Origin: Acanthaster planci
Lineage: Eukaryota; Echinodermata; Asteroidea; Valvatida; Acanthasteridae
Direction: 5' to 3'
Assembly (NCBI RefSeq): GCF_001949145.1
Contig: NW_019091404.1
Span: forward strand, 3,183,467 to 3,235,631
DNA length: 52,165 nt
A program made the position numbers and the translations under genes. Under the pieces are notes generated by a model. The model had not been told where the DNA came from. It did not search any database and saw nothing but the letters and a program-made list of their open reading frames with translations. Shown piece after piece: positions 46,744 through 52,165 of the stretch. Numbering within the stretch: position 1 is the first letter of the stretch; each line of letters opens with the position of its first letter.

Positions 46744-48270
46744 ATGAAGTTCGTAGTAGGTGTCTTCGTTTTCTATACCTTAGTGAACGCAAAGGTATTA
46801 GTCTTGGCACAGTCGGTGTCGGTGAATTTGAGGGTCGTTACACCTGCTTTCGAGGTAAGGTTGGGAAGTGAGGCGAGACTACGGTGTAGTTTCATCGGCG
46901 TAAGCCTAGCCCAAGACCCTGTAGTTGAATGGAGAACGCCAAACAAGACCCTAGTTTGGAACGGAGTGTCTTTCACCAACAATATAGCCGTAAGTCAGCT
47001 GGCTTTGGACCAGGCGACAGGTGTCATTACTCAGCACATGGATATTTCTCGTCTCAGACTGAGTGACACTGGTACCTATATCTGCAATGTGCGATCCCTC
47101 AAAGATGGCGGTGGGAGCCGCATTGAAGCCACAGACAGCGTCATCTTGAATGTCACAGACACTTATTTTCCGACCAGTCCTCCTGTTTGCAACCCGAGCG
47201 GCGAGGTAGTCGTATCCGTCGGTGATGTGATCCCGCTGAGCTGTAGGAGCGATCCAGGCCGCCCAGCGGTGACGATAACTGTGCATCGATACTCGGAGGA
47301 TGTCACCAATACGTTCGTTGCCACAGAAACCAACGGCGATCTCATCAGGTCTTCAGATCTGACGGTAGGACTTGAAGATGAAGGTGTGACCTTAATATGT
47401 ACCATCACTTCACCGCGTTACTTCCCAGCGTTGAAGGAATCATGCACCATTGGCCCTCTCATCTTAAGCAGCGTTGAGACCTCAGCTGCGCCCCAGCATT
47501 CTTCTACAGTGGAAACATCCTCGGGGTTAACGACTGCAGTCGATCTTATCTCCGAGTCTCCTCCTAACTCTCAAAACACCACTGTAATAGCCCTTGCTTC
47601 TTCGCTCGGTGTGCTCATCACACTGTGCATGATAGCATGTCTCATGTTAACCGCTCCTGCAGGGATGTTCAGCTCTAAGAAAGCAAAGTCGTCTCGATCC
47701 TCCTCAGTCGCGCATGTTCATCCCAAATCCAACGAGTATGACGACCAGCGCGCCATGAGTTTGGAAATCTTCACGACACAAGAGGGCGTCACAGATTATG
47801 CCTACGCAATCACAGATATCGATGATGGCAAATCAGTTTCGGATACCTGCAGCATCCCCCTGTACAGTGTGGTCATGAGCCCAGCTCAAAGCCAGATCCC
47901 AAACGATTCTACAAGTCAGGAAACGTCTGCGATTGTCGCTGATCAGGAAAGCCCCGTTTCTGATCAGGGAAGACATAAAGTCGTCACAAAGATGGAGAAA
48001 CCAGCGACGACCTCCGCGTCTGCTCAAGATTTAGACGGATTTGTAACCGTCACCGATCGGGATGTATCGCCACTCTCCAGCATGAACACAGATCAACCTC
48101 CGATGATCCCAGATCATGAGATACCAGCAAATGTTTCAGCAAGTGTTTCACATCAAGGAAGATCACCACGTTCGCAGCCTTCGTTACTGTCACTACCACT
48201 TCGGCCTCCACCACCACCACCACCACCACCACCACCACCACCACCGCCGCCGCCGCCGCCACCAATATAG
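46744..48270 (+). CDS. Two-Ig-domain type I membrane protein with polyproline tail
   Basis: Single exon, 508 residues. The ATG is the first possible start, with an in-frame TAA nine bases upstream. Residues 1-23 form a signal peptide. Ig1 is V-like with C48, W63 and C114 in DTGTYIC; Ig2 has C167 and C219, flanked by an extra pair C149 and C234. The stalk is Ser/Thr-rich. A membrane helix spans about 281-302 (VIALASSLGVLITLCMIACL). The 200-residue cytoplasmic part has scattered tyrosines (NEYDD, TDYAYAI, PLYSVVM), none a clean ITIM, and ends with 20 prolines and Ile. Polyproline tails commonly bind profilin, EVH1 or SH3 proteins; that role is inferred. The family has no name I can give. Confidence 0.85.
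   Translation: MKFVVGVFVFYTLVNAKVLVLAQSVSVNLRVVTPAFEVRLGSEARLRCSFIGVSLAQDPVVEWRTPNKTLVWNGVSFTNNIAVSQLALDQATGVITQHMDISRLRLSDTGTYICNVRSLKDGGGSRIEATDSVILNVTDTYFPTSPPVCNPSGEVVVSVGDVIPLSCRSDPGRPAVTITVHRYSEDVTNTFVATETNGDLIRSSDLTVGLEDEGVTLICTITSPRYFPALKESCTIGPLILSSVETSAAPQHSSTVETSSGLTTAVDLISESPPNSQNTTVIALASSLGVLITLCMIACLMLTAPAGMFSSKKAKSSRSSSVAHVHPKSNEYDDQRAMSLEIFTTQEGVTDYAYAITDIDDGKSVSDTCSIPLYSVVMSPAQSQIPNDSTSQETSAIVADQESPVSDQGRHKVVTKMEKPATTSASAQDLDGFVTVTDRDVSPLSSMNTDQPPMIPDHEIPANVSASVSHQGRSPRSQPSLLSLPLRPPPPPPPPPPPPPPPPPPPPI
48205..48264 (+). repeat. CCA/CCG trinucleotide microsatellite inside coding sequence
   Basis: CCT, then about 13 CCA codons, CCG codons and a last CCA give 20 consecutive prolines directly before the final Ile and stop. 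It is likely to vary in length between individuals. Confidence 0.85.
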
Positions 48271-48365
48271 CGCCCCCACTGTTCCCAATGTAACAAAATC
48301 AGCAGCCGCTATCGACTAATTGCAGTTTGAAACTTCATTAAGAGCGTAATGTTCAAGAGTAGGCT

Positions 48366-48371
48366 AATAAA
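48366..48371 (+). terminator. Polyadenylation signal AATAAA for the first Ig gene
   Basis: AATAAA lies 96 bases past the stop of the 46744-48270 gene on the same strand. Confidence 0.5.
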
Positions 48372-49099
48372 TGCACGTGGTCAACCCGGGCTTTACCTGA
48401 AGCGAAGCCGGAGATAGAGCAAACATCGAAGATAGTTATCGTTTGAAAACTATGAAAGTTGAAAAAAATACTCGGCCATTTTCACAAGCACTTTATTTAT
48501 TGCTGAAGCATTCATAGTCGTTTAAGGCCANTTTTTTTTAATACAAAAATGATATTAAATATAGAATTAAATCAGACAGGACATCTCGTGGATGCGATTT
48601 AAATGTTTGTTTCTTCCGATAATATATGTCAATTTAAAGTAATCCTAGCCATCGCTATTTCACACAGCATGTTGCATATGATATTTTAATTGGATCATGA
48701 TTGCTAGAGTTATTGCTTCTCCTTTTTATTAAATTGTGGGAGTCTCTGTATATTAGATGTTTGGCACTGCAAGTGAATTTTTTTTTAAAGTCATCCCCCC
48801 ATCCCTTGCACAGACAACCACTGTGCGAGAGAGTTTCAGAGTTTCCCTGATTGATTGGAGATAAGTTTAACACGTTAGTAATGTTCCGTAGGCCTAACAT
48901 GATTATTCGATCATGATCCACACAACTTCGTGACAATGCTAAGGATTCCCGCATGCGTATTCACGCCCACGATTTCAGACTCATGGATTCTCCGTCAATA
49001 TCGTGAGCGCATAACAGCATGTGGTCGTTAGGTACCATTCTTGGATCATGCTGACGTCAGTTCCAATCTAGTAGACTTGTCGGTAAGCTTCTCCTTGGG

Positions 49100-49345
49100 T
49101 TGATGTACGAAGCAGCTTCTGGTGGTGTTCCTGGAAACAGTGTGACCTTACGAGCCTCCAGCTGGACCAAGAGATGGCGCTATTTTATGCAACAGAGGCT
49201 CCTTAGATCAGAACTGAACATCGTTGGTGAACGGACGACTAGGAAGTGCATGTGTGATGTCGCATCGCTACCAATAAATCGAACACTCCAGGCTAACGTG
49301 GCTCTTTTCAACCGACGAGGGGGTGATTCTGTGCGAGGCGGATAA
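49100..49345 (+). pseudogene. Possible decayed Ig-domain relic
   Basis: An open stretch of about 80 codons reads GGVPGNSVTLRASSW, then SELNIVGERTTRKCMCDVAS and TLQANVALFN. This echoes the neighbouring Ig1 domains: G-x-x-x-x-LRC with Cys changed to Ala, xFNI before the second Cys, C-N-V, and a TL-AN-x-x-x-L strand. There is no start codon, signal peptide or second domain. The similarity is weak and judged by eye. Confidence 0.3.
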
Positions 49346-50240
49346 CTATAGCACTATTCGAGAATACTACCGTTATTGCATCGACTCCCCATTGCAGTAG
49401 TGCGTAGCGCCCATAGGAAGTAATTTGATTTAAAATAGAGAAGCCTGGCTTCTGATGCGAAAGGTTTGGTTAGTAGATGCTTCTGGTGCAAGCGATCGGA
49501 GTTGTACAGTACGTATGGAGGCTTTGCGTTGAAGCCATCTTGCAGGGCATTTCTTTTGTTTCATTTATGTTCCTTTATAGACATGTCAATTTGAGATACT
49601 GGTGAAGCCCACTGTCGCATTACTCAGCATTGTTTGGATTCCAACGTTGACGTTGCTCGACAATAAATAAAAGGAAATAAAGTAGTTTCAATGTGCGTTT
49701 GATTTGGTATGCAGACTTGACCGCACCTCTGAATTCCTCACCCGTTGACGTGTTTTGACAATGGCAGTGACGCAGTTTGGTATTGCTCATACGGTACTAT
49801 TATTGGCAGTCCATTCAATGCAGTTGGTCTCTTACATTTTTGCACGTAAAGCCCATACACGGAAATAATATTCCTGAAAATGAACTATAAACCTGATTGG
49901 CAGTTCATGCCGTTTGTAAGTAATTCATCTGCGGATTTACTTGTGCAAGGCACTTCATCACAATATCTCTAAAACTACAACAGCACATGCCGATTAAATG
50001 AACACCAAAGAGTGCTAAAACACACAGGCCAAATTTATTAGATGGCAATGAGGACCGACGGTCGAATCATCGCTTCGTTGATCTTTCTAGGGTGTATTTC
50101 TGGTTTTAAACGCCTGTTCAGTGTCTTTTTTATGTTTTGAGGCGGACTAAGCTTACGGTCGACAGAGCCGCGCCAAAATAATTTCGGTCGCCAATAATGC
50201 ACAGGTCAGTGAGAAATACAGGAAGCAACGAATATTACGG

Positions 50241-50393
50241 GCGATTCACCATATTGCGCCACCAAGAGTTTGCAACGCGTTGGCCAATCATAACGCACGG
50301 AAGTTGTCGACCCTTTCCAAACGCGCATTGGGTGGACAAATTTCGCGCATTGTGATTGGCCAACTCTTAGTGGCGCACTATTATGAAACGGCT
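50241..50393. mobile_element. Fold-back (MITE-like) element
   Basis: The left end GCGATTCACCATATTGCGCC and inverted right end GCCGTTTCATAATAGTGCGC are similar. Both arms continue through CCAC(C/T)AAGAGTT and TTGGCCAATCA. The left arm has a small insertion. No coding capacity. Confidence 0.5.
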
Positions 50394-50601
50394 GTATTAG
50401 CAGCCTCAGTATAGGGGATTGTGTATAATATACCATAAGCCATGTAATTCAAGTTTTTCGTGAGTCCCATCACAGTCTACGCTGTGAATATTGGAATAGC
50501 TGACCGAAATACGATCATTTAGATGGACATTGTACCGATCCGACATACTCAATATATTGTGAAATATGGAAGGGCTGCGCAGCACCGTGATCAGAATATT
50601 T

Positions 50602-50710
50602 ACAAGAATATAATATAAAATCAGTGCTCCTTGCCCTGAAGAAGGTACTCAGTTACAGAAAGCTCGGCAATTACATATTCCAGAGCCCTGATTTTATATT
50701 ATATTCGTGT
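50602..50710. mobile_element. Short fold-back element
   Basis: ACAAGAATATAATATAAAAT plus CAGTGCTC on the left and its inverse with CAGGGCTC on the right match at 26 of 28 bases. They surround a core of about 53 bases. Confidence 0.65.
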
Positions 50711-51078
50711 CAATACCCGAAATATTGTGCATGGTACCCACAGTTTACTTCATGTAACCGATTTCGTTTGTTGTAGTGCATGCGTTGCAATGCATGGGCT
50801 GGACCATTCTGCGATCTGCTTTTGCCTGAATTCAAACTTCTGACCCAGGATAATATAATATGAACACAGAGCCAGACATAACTCTTCATTGTTGAAGTTC
50901 ATTGGTGTATAAAGCCGGCATACAGAATTGTACACGGCCACAAACGATTCTAGAATGACTAAGAGTTATCCCACACGGATTTGCTGCACTGTACATGTAC
51001 ATACTTTTTCAGATAGTCCTACTGCAAAATTTATCCGAATTGTTGGAATCGGATTTCAGAAGTTCTTTCACCAAAAAC

Positions 51079-52165
51079 ATGAAAATGGATCAAGCTTACT
51101 TGCTGTGTTCCTGGTTGTTATGTAGTGGACTCTGGATGGTTGTTAGTTCAGAACCTTCAGTGACTGCGTGGATCGTAACACCGGAGAGAGATTGGAAGAT
51201 CGGTGGGCTGGTTGAAATGAGGTGTGTCGCTACAAACCTGGAGGAAGACCACTTGGTCGAGTGGGAGACTCAAGGCCCAACCCTATCACTCAGATGGGGT
51301 AACCAAACTATTGGAGGAACTGATAATCGATTTATGTTTGAGACAAAGCAGACAGGTGTCGGAGAAACTACTCAAGATTTCAACATCACTGATTTACAAT
51401 GGAGTGACGACAATGAATATATCTGTAACGTCATAGCTCCCTTGCAGAAGGGAGGAAGCTTGACTCTAGCCAACTCTACCATCAGACTGAGAGTGTACTC
51501 ATCCAATGAGTCCTTCCCTATCTGCACCCCTGATGGACCCATTACAGTAAACAATGGAACAAGCCTGACTATGCAATGTTCATCCGACGCTGGGAACCAC
51601 CCAATCATGATTTCTCCATTTCCCTCATCGCAGACGTGGTCAACACCAGTAATCATCAACGGCAAATCATTCTGGTCATTAAATCTAACAATTAATACTT
51701 CCTATGACAATCTAACTTTCGAATGCACTATTTCATCTGTGATGAACAATTCCCCGACACATTCTTGTTTCCTTGGGCCAATTCAAGTACTCAGGGAGAC
51801 TGATTCTACGACACAACAAATTAGTGGCTTAACGACAGAAGCAAACCCAGCTGCATCCATCACGGCCCTGGCTGTAGGTGCATCAGCAGGTGGAGCAGCT
51901 GCACTTGTTATCATCTTGATTCTGGTTATGATTTGTTGCAAGCGTGGTTATTGCGCATCTCTGAAATCTAACACCTCTTCCAAATCAAGCACAGAGCTGA
52001 ACTCTAACCCAATCATTAGCGCATACACGATTAGTCAGTCCCGCGTCTACGAAAACGCAGCACTTGACTATCAAGATGATACCCAGGATTATGAGCAAGA
52101 AACCTGCCGCAAACCGAGCCAGGCTAGGATAAATGTAAGACCAGAACCAGAGGCAGGCGTCCCTT
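51079..52165 (+). CDS. Two-Ig-domain type I membrane protein, paralogue, truncated by window end
   Basis: Open for 362 codons to the window edge, without introns. The ATG at 51079 gives a good signal peptide (MKMDQAYLLCSWLLCSGLWM); an in-frame upstream ATG near 50995 lies before a possible acceptor and is less likely. Ig1: C49, W62, C116 in NEYIC. Ig2: C167 and C216, with the flanking pair C149 and C230. These positions almost coincide with the 46744 paralogue. Several N-x-S/T sites lie in Ig2. The membrane helix is about 263-287 (ALVIILILVMICC). The cytoplasmic part has Tyr motifs (VYENAALDYQDD, QDYEQE) and bears no resemblance to the polyproline tail of the neighbour. Confidence 0.85.
   Translation, partial: MKMDQAYLLCSWLLCSGLWMVVSSEPSVTAWIVTPERDWKIGGLVEMRCVATNLEEDHLVEWETQGPTLSLRWGNQTIGGTDNRFMFETKQTGVGETTQDFNITDLQWSDDNEYICNVIAPLQKGGSLTLANSTIRLRVYSSNESFPICTPDGPITVNNGTSLTMQCSSDAGNHPIMISPFPSSQTWSTPVIINGKSFWSLNLTINTSYDNLTFECTISSVMNNSPTHSCFLGPIQVLRETDSTTQQISGLTTEANPAASITALAVGASAGGAAALVIILILVMICCKRGYCASLKSNTSSKSSTELNSNPIISAYTISQSRVYENAALDYQDDTQDYEQETCRKPSQARINVRPEPEAGVP

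Larger units (their letters stand above)
48271..51078. other. Region between the two Ig receptor genes
   Basis: About 2.8 kb. It contains a possible Ig relic at 49100-49345 and two fold-back elements at 50241-50393 and 50602-50710. A possible acceptor (TACTTTTTCAG) near 51010 suggests the second Ig gene has an upstream leader exon. The remainder is AT-rich. Confidence 0.4.

Overview
The window is invertebrate deuterostome genomic DNA. Genes are split by many short GT-AG introns, orthologues of human ciliary, peroxisomal and transporter genes are present, and the palindrome GTACATGTAC is scattered through the non-coding DNA. That last habit suggests an echinoderm, perhaps a sea star, but this is inference. 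An assembly gap (23077-23319) and a lone N (48531) mark it as a draft scaffold.

Positions 1-25514, minus strand, hold most of the ciliary rootlet gene CROCC (rootletin). I could chain 30 coding exons with matching phases, about 1,791 codons. They run from the start MALNGDERLERVIQ to a point equivalent to roughly five sixths of the human protein; the C-terminus lies beyond position 1. Within and upstream of this gene are at least three possible alternative first exons (28442-28564, 19350-19433, 17300-17368). Each encodes a short acidic, serine-rich start in phase 0. An unrecognised phase-0 exon at 16272-16592 could join them to the shared coiled-coil exons. A perfect 14-base X-box (RFX site) at 20435-20448 and two weaker ones fit ciliary regulation.

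Positions 30888-33969, plus strand, hold a complete seven-exon PEX2 (peroxisomal RING ubiquitin ligase). Positions 37259-40313, minus strand, hold a complete three-exon SLC7A4-like cationic amino acid transporter. The last 5.5 kb holds two single-exon, two-Ig-domain type I membrane proteins in tandem on the plus strand (46744-48270, and 51079 to the window end). They share cysteine spacing but have unrelated cytoplasmic tails, and a possible decayed Ig relic lies between them.

The non-coding DNA is rich in small mobile-element remnants: a hAT-type element with an LTR-like insert, a TA-flanked MITE, several fold-backs, and a diverged inverted pair in PEX2 intron 1. It also has two minisatellites, one of which ends exactly on a CROCC splice donor. 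Two other CROCC donors have degenerate copies of themselves just downstream in the intron. I saw no clearly new multi-gene system. The best leads are the CROCC alternative-promoter module, the donor-anchored duplications and the Ig receptor pair.
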